A stretch of 42,022 nucleotides of DNA from Selenomonas sp. FOBRC6 (GCF_000286455.1 NZ_ALKG01000034.1:1-42022), one strand, 5' to 3'. Shown: positions 1-8,232, counted from the first letter of the stretch. Notes: generated from the letters alone by a model not told the origin. Translations and numbers: made by a program.

Positions 1-73
1 TTCCGCTTGCTCCACTAGGGTTCGCTTTTGGGCAGCGCTCTTTCTCTCCCCGATACTGAAATCATGCAAAGAG

Positions 74-117
74 AGGTGCTGTACGAAGTTCCCTCGCTTC
101 GTACAACACCCCTTTTC
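74..117 (-). terminator. Hairpin at the end of the rpmH-jag operon
   Basis: An inverted repeat of about 15 bp (left arm 74-88, right arm 97-111) lies just beyond the jag stop. In the minus direction it is followed by a weak T-rich tract, and in the plus direction by CCCCTTTTCC, so it could act both ways. Bases 1-73 hold nothing I can identify. Confidence 0.55.
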
Positions 118-123
118 CTATCT

Positions 124-1245
124 TTACCGCTCGTAGCGGTCGTAGCTCGGCTCCTCGTAGTCACGCGTGTAGCGCCGGCGACGCGGCACGATGACAACGT
201 AACGGCGCGGATTGTCGCCCGCGCTGTAGGTGGTGACGCGGCGGTTGTCCTGCAGCGCCATGTGGATGATCTTGCGCTCGTGGCGGCTCATCGGCTCGAG
301 GTGGATCTCCTCGCCGATGCGGCATGCCTTGTCCGCGAGATGCCCCGCGAGGCGCGTGAGGGTCTCCTCACGGCGCGCACGATAGTCCTCCACATCGAGG
401 ATGACGCGCGCGTAGTTCCCCCCCTCAGAGAGCTTGTTCACGACGAGATTCGTGAGGTACTGGAGCGAGTCGAGCGTCGCTCCATGCTTGCCGATCAGGA
501 TGCCGAGGTTCTCGCCCTCCATGTTAAAGATCGTGCCCACAGGCGTGTCCGTGCGCGTGAGCGTGACGCTGAGATGCATCGCGGCGAATATCTCGCCAAG
601 GAATGCCTCTGCGGCTGCATGCATCTCATCGGTAAGCGGGATGAGCTGACTGTCCGTCCGCTCGCGGTGGCTGCGCTCCTCATAGTTCGCATCGCTGCTT
701 TCGTAGGAGGAACGTTCTCTCCGCTCCTTGCGGAAATCCTGTCCCTGACTGCGGCGCTGCTCACCGTAGCCGCCGCGTGCGGGACGCTCCCGCCGCTCTC
801 CATAGCCGCCCTGCCCGCTGCCCTCGCGCGGTGCACGACGGTCCTCGCTCGTACGCGCAGGCCGCTCCTGACGGTCGCCATATCCACCGCGTGAGACAGA
901 CTGCTCCGAACTCTTGCGCGCCGAGGAGCGCAGATCGGTATGGAAACGCTTGCGTACGCCGAATCCATCGTCCTGCTGCCCCTGCTCCTGAGATGCAGGA
1001 GCAGGGGACGACGCGATCACGGTCGGCGGCGCAGGGGTCTGGATCTCCGTGCGCTGCGGCGGAATGACAGGGCGCGTCGTGACGCGGATGCGCGCCTCGC
1101 GCTTGCCCCAGAGCCCGAGGAATCCACCCGACGGCTCCTGTACGATCTCGTAGGTGACCTCGGCTCTGCCGCAGCCGAGTTTGTCAAGCGCATGCGAGAG
1201 TGCATCCTCGACGGTCTTGCCGGTGGTCTCGATGATCTCTGCCAT
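124..1245 (-). CDS. jag: Jag/KhpB (EloR) RNA-binding protein with a long RGG-like linker
   Basis: This is an RNA-binding protein of the Jag/KhpB/EloR family, cytoplasmic and in other Firmicutes linked to control of cell elongation. Three domains are visible in 373 residues: Jag_N at about 1-57, a KH domain at about 230-305 with the GKHG loop (IGKHGATLDSLQ), and a C-terminal R3H domain with the RHERK pattern. Between them lies a linker of about 150 residues, rich in Arg, Gly, Glu and Tyr, with repeats of the type GGYGERRERPAR. The usual family length is 200-260, so the linker explains the excess. The start follows AAGGAGG with good spacing and lies one base after the yidC stop, as in the canonical yidC-jag pair. 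The call is firm. Confidence 0.95.
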   Translation of the reverse strand: MAEIIETTGKTVEDALSHALDKLGCGRAEVTYEIVQEPSGGFLGLWGKREARIRVTTRPVIPPQRTEIQTPAPPTVIASSPAPASQEQGQQDDGFGVRKRFHTDLRSSARKSSEQSVSRGGYGDRQERPARTSEDRRAPREGSGQGGYGERRERPARGGYGEQRRSQGQDFRKERRERSSYESSDANYEERSHRERTDSQLIPLTDEMHAAAEAFLGEIFAAMHLSVTLTRTDTPVGTIFNMEGENLGILIGKHGATLDSLQYLTNLVVNKLSEGGNYARVILDVEDYRARREETLTRLAGHLADKACRIGEEIHLEPMSRHERKIIHMALQDNRRVTTYSAGDNPRRYVVIVPRRRRYTRDYEEPSYDRYER

Positions 1246-1246
1246 G

Positions 1247-1918
1247 TCAGTGTGCCTCCTTCGCTGCGCCCTCGCCGCGGTACATCCACCACTGCTGCGT
1301 AATCTGCACGATGTTCATCGTGACCCAGTAGAGCACGAGTCCCGAGGGGAATGTGAGGCTGATCCAGCCGATGAAGAGCGGCATGACGGTCATCATGATC
1401 TTCATCTGTGCATTCATCTCGGTGGAGGTCATCTTCTGCTGGAGATAGGTGGTCGCCGCCGAGAGCACGGGCAGGATGTAGAACGGGTCGGGCTCGCTCA
1501 TGTTCGGCAGCCAGAAGAACGCCGCCGCCTCCGGGCTTGGGAACGTGAAGTTAAACAGCGCGTAGTACATGCCCATGAGGATCGGCATCTGCACGAGCAG
1601 CGGCAGACAGCCGGCGAGCGGGTTGACGCCCGACTCGCGGAAGAGCTCGCCCGTCTTCTGCTGGAGCATCTGCGGGTTATTCTTGTACTTTTCCTGGATC
1701 TTTTTCATCTTCGGCTGGATTTCCTGCATCGCCTTCATGGATTTGACCTGCTTGACGGTGAGCGGGTAGGTCACAACCTTGATGAGGATGGTGAGAAGAA
1801 TGATGGGAAAGCCGTAGCTGACGAGACCTGCGGCGCTCGTGACGGTGTAGAAGCCTCCAAGAATAAACTGCAAAATATGAATGATCGGCTCAAAGAGATT
1901 GCTAAAAAATTCGATCAA
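1247..1918 (-). CDS. yidC: YidC/Oxa1/SpoIIIJ membrane protein insertase
   Basis: This insertase places membrane proteins in the inner membrane, alone or with SecYEG. The 223-residue protein has the five-segment 60KD_IMP layout, including a cytoplasmic Lys/Gln-rich hairpin at about 60-95 (QPKMKKIQEKYKNNPQ) and a last segment with LVLYWVTMNIV. There is no periplasmic P1 domain, as expected for Firmicutes. No lipobox is visible at the N-terminus, unlike Bacillus SpoIIIJ. The conserved groove arginine of the first core segment appears as lysine (TILIKVVTYPL). It is cotranscribed with rpmH, rnpA and yidD upstream and jag downstream. Confidence 0.96.
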   Translation of the reverse strand: MIEFFSNLFEPIIHILQFILGGFYTVTSAAGLVSYGFPIILLTILIKVVTYPLTVKQVKSMKAMQEIQPKMKKIQEKYKNNPQMLQQKTGELFRESGVNPLAGCLPLLVQMPILMGMYYALFNFTFPSPEAAAFFWLPNMSEPDPFYILPVLSAATTYLQQKMTSTEMNAQMKIMMTVMPLFIGWISLTFPSGLVLYWVTMNIVQITQQWWMYRGEGAAKEAH

Positions 1919-1981
1919 CTGTAGTTCCTCCTACTGTGCGGAAGTATGTGTTATTTCGTTCAAAATACGCAATAAAAATTT

Positions 1982-2194
1982 TCATGGTACGGGGTCGTAG
2001 CCCCCCTTGTGAAACGGATGGCAGCGCAGGATGCGCCGGAGCGCCATCCAGCCGCCGCGCCATGCACCGTAGCGCTCAATCGCCTCCAGCGCGTATGCCG
2101 AGCAGGTCGGATAGTAGCGACACGATGGGGGGAAGAGCGGGGAGATGCAGCTCCGATAAATGTGCACGAGAAGGAGAAGCAGCCACTTCATCAC
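1982..2194 (-). CDS. yidD: YidD membrane protein insertion efficiency factor
   Basis: This 70-residue membrane-associated protein matches YidD: an N-terminal amphipathic/hydrophobic stretch ([21 protein letters not shown]) and the family signature [19 protein letters not shown], then the GGYDPVP ending. YidD assists YidC-dependent insertion. Its start overlaps the rnpA stop by 4 bp, implying translational coupling. The 60 bp between it and yidC contain no obvious terminator. Confidence 0.95.
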   Translation of the reverse strand: MMKWLLLLLVHIYRSCISPLFPPSCRYYPTCSAYALEAIERYGAWRGGWMALRRILRCHPFHKGGYDPVP

Positions 2195-2577
2195 TGCTCC
2201 CCCGTGCAGCTCTTTGCGCGCCCGTCCGCGAAGATCTGCGCGCGGCGTGCGAGCGTTCTGAGCTCTGCGGCGGCGTCCTGCATTTTGCCCGCAGAGAGTC
2301 CTGCGCGCCCGATGAGGAGTATCCCGACATCACCGCGCAGCTCGTGCTGCATATGACGATATGCCTCGCGCAGGAGGCGTTTCGTACGGCTGCGCACAGC
2401 GGCACAGCCGAGCTTTTTCCCTGCGGCGAAGCCGACCTTGCCCGCGACCCGCGCATCACGCAGGACGTAGAGGATCATCCGCCGCCCCGCGAAGGATGTC
2501 CCCTTTTGATAGACATATTGAAAGTCGCTGCGGCGCTTGATCATCTTTGCGCGCGGCAGTGTGAGTTTTTTTTCCAT
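2191..2577 (-). CDS. rnpA: Ribonuclease P protein component
   Basis: RnpA is the protein subunit of RNase P, which trims the 5' leader of pre-tRNAs. Visible family features are the N-terminal [20 protein letters not shown] block, the [10 protein letters not shown] segment and the RNR-like helix ([16 protein letters not shown]). The length of 128 residues is slightly above the usual 110-120. The chosen ATG has no strong Shine-Dalgarno sequence. It lies directly after a terminator-like hairpin that separates it from rpmH, so translation and transcription may be tuned at that junction. Confidence 0.96.
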   Translation of the reverse strand: MEKKLTLPRAKMIKRRSDFQYVYQKGTSFAGRRMILYVLRDARVAGKVGFAAGKKLGCAAVRSRTKRLLREAYRHMQHELRGDVGILLIGRAGLSAGKMQDAAAELRTLARRAQIFADGRAKSCTGEQ

Positions 2578-2583
2578 ATCGTT

Positions 2584-2611
2584 AAAAAAGAGGTCACCCG
2601 CGGTGACCTCT
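2584..2611 (-). terminator. Intrinsic terminator/attenuator between rpmH and rnpA
   Basis: A perfect 10-bp stem (2589-2598 with 2602-2611) with a 3-base loop is followed in the minus direction by TTTTTT, right before the rnpA start. It fits a partial terminator that lets rpmH be expressed far above rnpA, yidD, yidC and jag. Confidence 0.8.
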
Positions 2612-2624
2612 GACAGGCATCGAC

Positions 2625-2759
2625 TTACGCCGACAGCTTCTTTCGTCCGCGCTGACGCCTTCTCTTCAATACGAGGCGGCCGCCTTTCGTCTTCATGCGC
2701 TCACGGAAACCATGTGTCTTCTTTCTCCAATGATTGTTGGGCTGAAATGTTCTCTTCAC
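2625..2759 (-). CDS. rpmH: 50S ribosomal protein L34
   Basis: This 44-residue protein is the bacterial L34: it begins [20 protein letters not shown] and ends with the basic [12 protein letters not shown] tail. The start codon is GTG at 2757-2759, preceded by a near-perfect Shine-Dalgarno AAAGGAGGTGA. It is the first gene of the minus-strand operon, fed by a strong promoter about 80 bp upstream. The usual family length is 44-46. Confidence 0.97.
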   Translation of the reverse strand: MKRTFQPNNHWRKKTHGFRERMKTKGGRLVLKRRRQRGRKKLSA

Positions 2760-2836
2760 CTCACGTCACCTCCTTTGCTGCCGCGCTTCGCGGCATATGC
2801 CGTGCGGCGATTCAATAAAATAGATTGCTAGGCGAC

Positions 2837-2866
2837 ATTATAGACGAAAAAAACCGGCACTGTCAA
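2837..2866 (-). promoter_or_regulatory. Promoter of the rpmH operon
   Basis: On the minus strand TTGACA (2861-2866) and TATAAT (2837-2842) are both perfect consensus hexamers, separated by 18 bp. This is the only strong minus-strand promoter seen ahead of rpmH. Confidence 0.85.
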
Positions 2867-2918
2867 GGCGTGGACGCGGTATTTGCGCGTTTTTTTCACC
2901 GGATGAGGCAAAAGCCCC

Positions 2919-3069
2919 TGTTGATAAGTCGCCATTTTTTTGCTAAAATATCCTCATTGTATTTGTGGAAAACCTGTGAAAAAGACGTGCATAATTTTGT
3001 CTCTTCACATTTTATCTCTCCTTGTTCGTCGCCGCATTTATCAACAACTGTGAATAAGTCTGTGGATAA
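2919..3069. other. oriC part 1: DnaA-box cluster upstream of dnaA
   Basis: The AT-rich gap between rpmH and dnaA carries DnaA-box-like 9-mers: TGTTGATAA at 2919-2927, TGTGGAAAA at 2964-2972, TTATCAACA at 3038-3046, TGTGAATAA at 3049-3057 and the consensus TGTGGATAA at 3061-3069. Together with the second cluster after dnaA this makes a bipartite Firmicutes-type origin. The positions are read directly; origin function is inferred from position and family knowledge. Confidence 0.85.
2921..2949 (+). promoter_or_regulatory. Candidate dnaA promoter overlapping a DnaA box
   Basis: TTGATA (2921-2926) and TAAAAT (2944-2949) are spaced by 17 bp. The -35 hexamer lies inside the DnaA-box-like TGTTGATAA at 2919-2927, which suggests autorepression by DnaA. 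Confidence 0.7.
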
Positions 3070-3113
3070 ACGCTCATATCATACCAAAAAATTTTTTGAA
3101 GGGACGCAGATGT

Positions 3114-4550
3114 ATGTCCGTAGAACAGACCACCGCCATCGAGAGCCAATGGAAAAAAGTGCTTGAAAAGACCGACGGAATCATCCACGAAGAGGTCGTA
3201 AAGCAATGGATCTCCCCCATGATTCCCGTTTCTCTCGAAAACAATGAACTCGTCCTCGCCGTGGATGTCGTTACAAGAAAGCATTACGTCGAGTCGCGTT
3301 ATGGCGTACTCTTCGGTGATATTGTCCAGCAGGCGCTCGGCACAGGCTATACATTCAAGATTATCGTCGACCCCGCGATCGCCGACGCGAAGAAGGAACC
3401 ATCCGCACAAACGGAAGCGCCCGCAGAAAAAACCGAAACCGCAGAGGCAGAGGCGGAAACGGCACCCACGCAGGGCAGCCTCCCGCTCGCACCCGAGGGC
3501 ACGTCCGCAGCGGCACCCGACGATCCAACATCGCTGAACCCGAAGTACACCTTCGACGCCTTCGTTATGGGACGCTCGAACCAGTTCTCGTATTCGATGG
3601 CAAAGGCGGTCGCCGATGCACCCGGGCTCCCCGCGCACAACCCGCTCTTCATTTACGGCGGCGTGGGGCTTGGCAAGACTCATCTCATGCACGCAGTCGG
3701 ACACAAGATCCTCGCAGACCATCCCGACAAGCGCGTCCTCTACATCGCGAGCGCAGATTTCACGAACGAATTCATCCGCTCCATCCGCGAGAAGCGCATG
3801 GATGCATTCCGTGAGAAATACTACAACATCGACATGCTACTGATCGACGATATCCAATTTTTCGCGGGGCAGGAGCAGACACAGACGGAGTTCTTCCAGA
3901 CATTCAACAAGCTGCGCGACAGCGGCAGGCAGATCATCATGACCTCGGATCGGCAGCCACAGGATATGAAGGATCTCGAGGATCGCCTCATCTCGCGCTT
4001 TGCGGGCGGCACGGTCGTGGACATCCAGCCGCCGGAGTTCGAGACGCGCGTTGCCATCCTCCAAAAGAAGGCACAAACCGAGCAGGTCGACATCCCCGAG
4101 GATGTTGTCACCTACATCGCGAGCCGCGTCGACAGCAACATCCGTGAACTCGAGGGCGCGCTCACACGTCTCATCAAATATGCCTCGATGATGCGCATGC
4201 CGATCGACGAGACCACCTGCGTCGCCGCACTCGGCAACTATCTGCACGGCGAGAAGGGGCGCCGCATCACAATGGAGATGATCGAACGCATCGTCTGCAC
4301 CCACTTCAAGGTGACGAGCGAGGACATCCGCTCGACCAAGCGCAGCAACGACATCGCCTACCCACGCCAGATTGCAATGTTCCTCTGCCACGAGCTGACC
4401 GAGGTATCGTGGCCAACCATCGGCGGCTTCTTCAACCGCGATCACTCGACCGTCATCCACGCGCACAAGAAGATCCAGAACCTCACGGAGTCCGACGGCG
4501 CCACTAAGGCGCTGATCGAGTCGCTCACCATCCAGATCAAGGGGATCTAG
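3114..4550 (+). CDS. dnaA: Chromosomal replication initiator DnaA
   Basis: DnaA binds DnaA boxes, opens oriC and starts helicase loading. The 478-residue protein shows domain I (about 1-90), an Ala/Glu/Pro-rich variable linker (about 90-135), the AAA+ core starting at NPKYTFDAFV with Walker A GGVGLGKTH near residue 182 and Walker B LLIDDIQF, and the C-terminal box-binding signature RDHSTVIHAHKKI. I chose ATG at 3114 with an upstream GAAGGGA. An in-frame TTG at 3096 would add six residues but has only T-rich sequence ahead of it. DnaA boxes flank the gene on both sides. Confidence 0.98.
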   Translation: MSVEQTTAIESQWKKVLEKTDGIIHEEVVKQWISPMIPVSLENNELVLAVDVVTRKHYVESRYGVLFGDIVQQALGTGYTFKIIVDPAIADAKKEPSAQTEAPAEKTETAEAEAETAPTQGSLPLAPEGTSAAAPDDPTSLNPKYTFDAFVMGRSNQFSYSMAKAVADAPGLPAHNPLFIYGGVGLGKTHLMHAVGHKILADHPDKRVLYIASADFTNEFIRSIREKRMDAFREKYYNIDMLLIDDIQFFAGQEQTQTEFFQTFNKLRDSGRQIIMTSDRQPQDMKDLEDRLISRFAGGTVVDIQPPEFETRVAILQKKAQTEQVDIPEDVVTYIASRVDSNIRELEGALTRLIKYASMMRMPIDETTCVAALGNYLHGEKGRRITMEMIERIVCTHFKVTSEDIRSTKRSNDIAYPRQIAMFLCHELTEVSWPTIGGFFNRDHSTVIHAHKKIQNLTESDGATKALIESLTIQIKGI

Positions 4551-4555
4551 CGGCC

Positions 4556-4765
4556 TGTGGATATCCATGTTCACATCACGCCGCATTTCATGTGGATGTT
4601 TTGTGGATAACAATCCATCCACCGCTCATCTGTGTAAACTGTGGATAACTAAAGCATAACTCCGCCCAACTTATCAACAGCCCTCCCCGTGATTTTCTAG
4701 GGCATTTTCCACTTTTCAACCAATCCACAGCCCCTACTACTACCACTACTGAATTTATTTACTAC
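4556..4765. other. oriC part 2: DnaA boxes plus DnaA-trio unwinding element
   Basis: The dnaA-dnaN gap holds the consensus TGTGGATAA at 4602-4610 and 4640-4648, weaker copies at 4556-4564 and 4591-4599, TTATCAACA at 4671-4679 and CAATCCACA at 4721-4729. The last box is followed by a short C-rich step and then repeated trinucleotides CTACTACTACCACTACT at 4734-4750, leading into AT-rich sequence up to about 4770. In Bacillus subtilis the same order (box, GC step, DnaA-trio) marks the basal unwinding system. Confidence 0.85.
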
Positions 4766-4830
4766 ACGCATTTATAGAAAAACGGGAGCGCGGATGAGCG
4801 AAACGCTCCCCCCATTGGAAAGGATCAAAT

Positions 4831-5973
4831 ATGAACATCACGCTTGCAAAGAGCGATCTGATCTCCGCGCTGCAAATCGTCAGCAAGGGACTCTCCACCA
4901 AGCCGCAGACCCCCATCCTCTCAGGCATCTACATGACCGCCAAGGAAGGTCAGCTCGAACTCCAATCCACGAACTACGAGCTCGGCTTCATCGTCACCAT
5001 CCCCGCCGAGATCCACACCGTCGGCACCGCAGTCCTCCCCGGCAAATACCTCACAGAATTCGCACGCAAACTGCCCGCAGAGGAAGTCTCCATCGACACA
5101 GGCAGCTCTGACGGACTCGCCGTCATCCGCTCCGGCAGTGCACGCTTCACCCTTCGTACAATGGAAGTCAGTGATTTCCCAGTCCTACAGCGTATGGAAG
5201 GAACGCTGCAGTTTACTATCAAAGACCGTACACTTGCGCGTCTCGTCAAGAAATCAACCTTCGCATGCCTACGCGAGGAGCAGCGTGACCGCCGTCCCAT
5301 CTTCACGGGCTGCCAGCTCGAGGTCGAGGGCAAGGAAGTCACATTTGCCGCCACGAACGTCCACCGTCTCGCCGTCAAGAGCGAGCTGCTCGAAGAGGAT
5401 GCAGGGCAGATCCGCATCATCATCCCTGCGAAATTCCTCGAGGAGGTCACGCGTACCATCACGGGCGACGTGCCGACCGACATTCACGTTACCTGCTCCT
5501 ATAACCAGATCAGCATGTCTGCAGACGGCATCTACATGACCTCGCGCCTCATCGAGGGCGCATTCCCGGACTACCGCCGCGTCATCCCGCAAGAGGAGAA
5601 CATCCGCACGCGCGTCATACTCGACGCAGAGACCTTTGCCTCAGCGGTCGAGCGCGCCTCGCTCATCGCACGCACCGATCAGTACAACATCGTCAAGCTT
5701 GCCTTTGAGGAGGGACTTATGCGCATCTCCTCGAACAGCCCCGAGATCGGCGAGGCAGAGGAGACCATCGCCGCAGAGGTTAAGGGCGATGATGTGACGA
5801 TTGCATTCAACGCCTCCTATCTCATGGATGCTGTGAAGTCCCTCGACAGCGATACCTTCATCCTCTCGTTGCAGGGGGCGAACGCACAGGGCATGAACCT
5901 CTCGCCGATCACGATCCGTGAGGAAGCCGATCCGAACTATATCTACGTTGTAACGCCTGTGAGGACACATTGA
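4831..5973 (+). CDS. dnaN: DNA polymerase III beta sliding clamp
   Basis: DnaN is the dimeric ring that tethers DNA polymerase III and many repair proteins to DNA. The 380-residue protein has the usual three-fold repeated fold, beginning MNITLAKSDLISALQIVSKG and ending with a conserved PITIREEADPNYIYVVTPVRTH-type C-terminus near the partner-binding pocket. The length is standard. The start follows GGAAAGGATCAAAT. Its stop overlaps the next gene by 4 bp (TTGA), consistent with the dnaA-dnaN-yaaA-recF operon. Confidence 0.98.
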   Translation: MNITLAKSDLISALQIVSKGLSTKPQTPILSGIYMTAKEGQLELQSTNYELGFIVTIPAEIHTVGTAVLPGKYLTEFARKLPAEEVSIDTGSSDGLAVIRSGSARFTLRTMEVSDFPVLQRMEGTLQFTIKDRTLARLVKKSTFACLREEQRDRRPIFTGCQLEVEGKEVTFAATNVHRLAVKSELLEEDAGQIRIIIPAKFLEEVTRTITGDVPTDIHVTCSYNQISMSADGIYMTSRLIEGAFPDYRRVIPQEENIRTRVILDAETFASAVERASLIARTDQYNIVKLAFEEGLMRISSNSPEIGEAEETIAAEVKGDDVTIAFNASYLMDAVKSLDSDTFILSLQGANAQGMNLSPITIREEADPNYIYVVTPVRTH

Positions 5974-6185
5974 CAGACATCGAGATTCACACTGAGAATA
6001 TCCAGCTCGACCAATTCCTAAAGCTCGCGGGCGCTGTACCAAGCGGCGGCGTCGTAAAGGAACTCATTGCAGAGGGAGCCATCCTGCGCAATGGGGAGGT
6101 CGAGACTGCACGCCGCCGTAAACTTGTCCAAGGTGACATCATTACAGTAGATGGTACATATATTTACCGTGTTACGCGTGCGTAA
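5970..6185 (+). CDS. yaaA: YaaA/YlxM-like S4-domain RNA-binding protein
   Basis: A 71-residue protein made of a single S4 RNA-binding domain: it has LDQFLKLAGAVPSGGVVKELI and VETARRRKLVQGDIITVDG. The family member between dnaN and recF in Firmicutes is called YaaA (S4 type). Its exact role is not established, though S4 proteins usually bind structured RNA such as rRNA. The start codon is TTG at 5970, overlapping the dnaN stop, with GAGGA just upstream. recF starts 2 bases after its stop. Confidence 0.93.
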   Translation: MTDIEIHTENIQLDQFLKLAGAVPSGGVVKELIAEGAILRNGEVETARRRKLVQGDIITVDGTYIYRVTRA

Positions 6186-6187
6186 TT

Positions 6188-7309
6188 ATGCGAATTACAT
6201 CGTTACGACTGCGTTCCTACCGCAACTATGAGGAACTGCACCTCGACTTCGATGCGGGTGTGCAGATCTTCCTCGGTGCGAACGCGCAGGGCAAGACGAA
6301 TATCATCGAGGCGCTCTACTATGCTGCCTTCGGACGCTCCCATCGCACCTCGAGCGATGCGGAGCTTATTCGCATGGGCACGGACGGCGCCCATATCGCG
6401 CTCTCCTTTCTGCGGCACGGTGTTCCTGCGGAGCTTTCCTTTACCTTTCGCCGCAGCGCACGGCGGCGCATTGAGTACGCGGGCAGTCCGCTGAAACAGC
6501 GGGAGCTTGTCGGCATCCTGCCGATGGTGCTCTTCTCCCCGGAGGATCTCTTCCTCGTCAAGGGCGCGCCCGCGCTGCGCCGCCGCTATCTGGATGCCGA
6601 GCTCTCGCAGGCAAGCCCCGCCTACTACGGGGAGCTCCTGCGCTATACGCACATCCTACGCCAGCGCGGAGCTCTCCTGAAGGACATCCGCGAGCGGCTT
6701 GCCCCGCCCGATGCGCTTCTCCCGTGGGATGCACAGCTTGCAAAGAGTGCGGCGTACATCGTCACGCGCCGCATCGCTGCAACAGAGCAGCTCGGGGCAC
6801 TCTCCGCGCGCGTGCAGGCGGTGCTTGCAGCGGGGGAGGAGCTCGCTCTCTTCTATGAGATCGCGCATGCGCCCGCAGAACTCACGCGTGATAAAGATGG
6901 CATGACAGAACGCCTCGAACTATGGTATAATGAGATGTTGCATGATGGGCGTGCGCGCGATATTGCACGCGCGACAACGGGGATAGGGCCGCATCTCGAC
7001 GATCTCGTCCTCAGCACCTCCGGCATGAGCCTCAGGAGCTACGGCTCGCAGGGACAGCAGCGCACGGGCGCGCTCGCGCTGAAGCTCGCCGAGCTCTTCT
7101 ACCTGCGCGAGCACGTCGGCGAGGCGCCCATCCTACTGCTCGACGATGTGATGAGCGAGCTGGATGCCGCACGCAGGTCTGCGCTCCTCTCCTTCATCGA
7201 GAGCGAGCAGATCCAGACATTCATCACCGCAACCGACGCGGCATATTTCCCCAGTGAGCGCATGGGCACGTACCGCTATGTGGAGGCGGGACGGGTGAGG
7301 GAAGAGTAG
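6188..7309 (+). CDS. recF: DNA replication/repair protein RecF
   Basis: RecF is an SMC-like ATPase that helps load RecA at gaps. Walker A (GANAQGKTN) is at residues 30-38, the ABC signature (SYGSQGQQR) is near residue 280, and Walker B (ILLLDDVMSELD) is near 316. The length of 373 residues is normal. It follows the S4 gene by 2 bases and precedes the DUF721 gene by 11 bp. An arm between residues 80 and 200 is Arg/Ala-rich, as in homologues. Confidence 0.97.
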   Translation: MRITSLRLRSYRNYEELHLDFDAGVQIFLGANAQGKTNIIEALYYAAFGRSHRTSSDAELIRMGTDGAHIALSFLRHGVPAELSFTFRRSARRRIEYAGSPLKQRELVGILPMVLFSPEDLFLVKGAPALRRRYLDAELSQASPAYYGELLRYTHILRQRGALLKDIRERLAPPDALLPWDAQLAKSAAYIVTRRIAATEQLGALSARVQAVLAAGEELALFYEIAHAPAELTRDKDGMTERLELWYNEMLHDGRARDIARATTGIGPHLDDLVLSTSGMSLRSYGSQGQQRTGALALKLAELFYLREHVGEAPILLLDDVMSELDAARRSALLSFIESEQIQTFITATDAAYFPSERMGTYRYVEAGRVREE

Positions 7310-7320
7310 GAGGGACAGCG

Positions 7321-8232
7321 ATGCGCACAACACTCGGCACAGCAGGTGCGGGCGAAGACGTGCGCGCCGCCATCCACCGCCTCGGCCCCGCCTTCGAGCG
7401 CGACTACATCACGCATACAACCCTATCCCATTGGGCAGACATCATGGGCGACATGATCGCGCGCCGCGTCCGCGCTGTCGCCGTGCGTGACGGCAAACTC
7501 TTCCTCTACGCACCCGATGCCACATGGAAGAACGAGATGCGCATGAGCGCGCCCGAGATCGTCCAGCGTGTCAACAACTACGCGGGCGGGCGCATGGTGA
7601 AGGAGATCGCCTTTGCCCGCAGCGCGCGCCCCGAACCCATTCTGAGCGAGGAGGGGGCGGATACAGAGACACCCGCCACCTATGCGCGCGCCGTCGTGCA
7701 GACGGGACTCACAGATGAGGAGATTGCACGCGGTACAGCGCTCGTGGAGACGGTCAGTGACGGAGAACTAGCAACGCGCATTCAGCGCGCCTATCAGGTT
7801 TCGCGCAAGGCACAGCGCCTCAAGGAGCAGCGCGGGTTCGCCTCCTGTCCCTCCTGCGGACGCATGGTGCAGGGCGTCTGCCTCGACTGTCGGCGCGCCG
7901 AGGAGCGGAGCGTGCGCCGCGAGGTACGTGCCATCCTCCGACGTGAACCGTGGGCAAAGCTCGCCGACATCGTGCGCCGCGTCCCATCCTGTGACGCCCT
8001 CATGCTCGGCAGCGAGCGCGCCGACCTCGTCCGTCAGATTGCGGGCGAGACCGAGTATACCGCACAGGACAGCGAGAACGCCCGCTTCCTCACCATGCTC
8101 CATCGCGGACTCCCACCCGAAGAGGTCACGCCGAAAAAAATTCAAAGCACCTTCTGGGAACTCAGGAACGAACTCATCACCACGCGCGAATTCTGGGAAG
8201 AGATGAAGAAGCGCAAGGCGAAAAAGAAATAA
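7321..8232 (+). CDS. DUF721 (DciA-type) protein with C-terminal zinc ribbon
   Basis: Residues 10-105 form a DUF721 domain (LSHWADIMGDMIARRVRAVAVRDGKLF and a TWKNEM segment). DciA proteins of this family interact with the replicative helicase DnaB in bacteria that lack DnaC/DnaI loaders. The protein is 303 residues, two to three times the usual length. The extra C-terminal part carries a four-cysteine motif (Cys176, 179, 187, 190; CPSC and CLDC) typical of a zinc ribbon, followed by a basic helical region. A strong Shine-Dalgarno (AGGAGGGACAGCG) precedes the ATG. Location after recF is typical. Function in helicase loading here is inferred. Confidence 0.85.
   Translation: MRTTLGTAGAGEDVRAAIHRLGPAFERDYITHTTLSHWADIMGDMIARRVRAVAVRDGKLFLYAPDATWKNEMRMSAPEIVQRVNNYAGGRMVKEIAFARSARPEPILSEEGADTETPATYARAVVQTGLTDEEIARGTALVETVSDGELATRIQRAYQVSRKAQRLKEQRGFASCPSCGRMVQGVCLDCRRAEERSVRREVRAILRREPWAKLADIVRRVPSCDALMLGSERADLVRQIAGETEYTAQDSENARFLTMLHRGLPPEEVTPKKIQSTFWELRNELITTREFWEEMKKRKAKKK

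Noticed and set aside
1..73. Search for a tRNA or mnmE gene end at the left edge.
   Set aside because: No cloverleaf and no recognisable coding end; only the jag-side hairpin follows.
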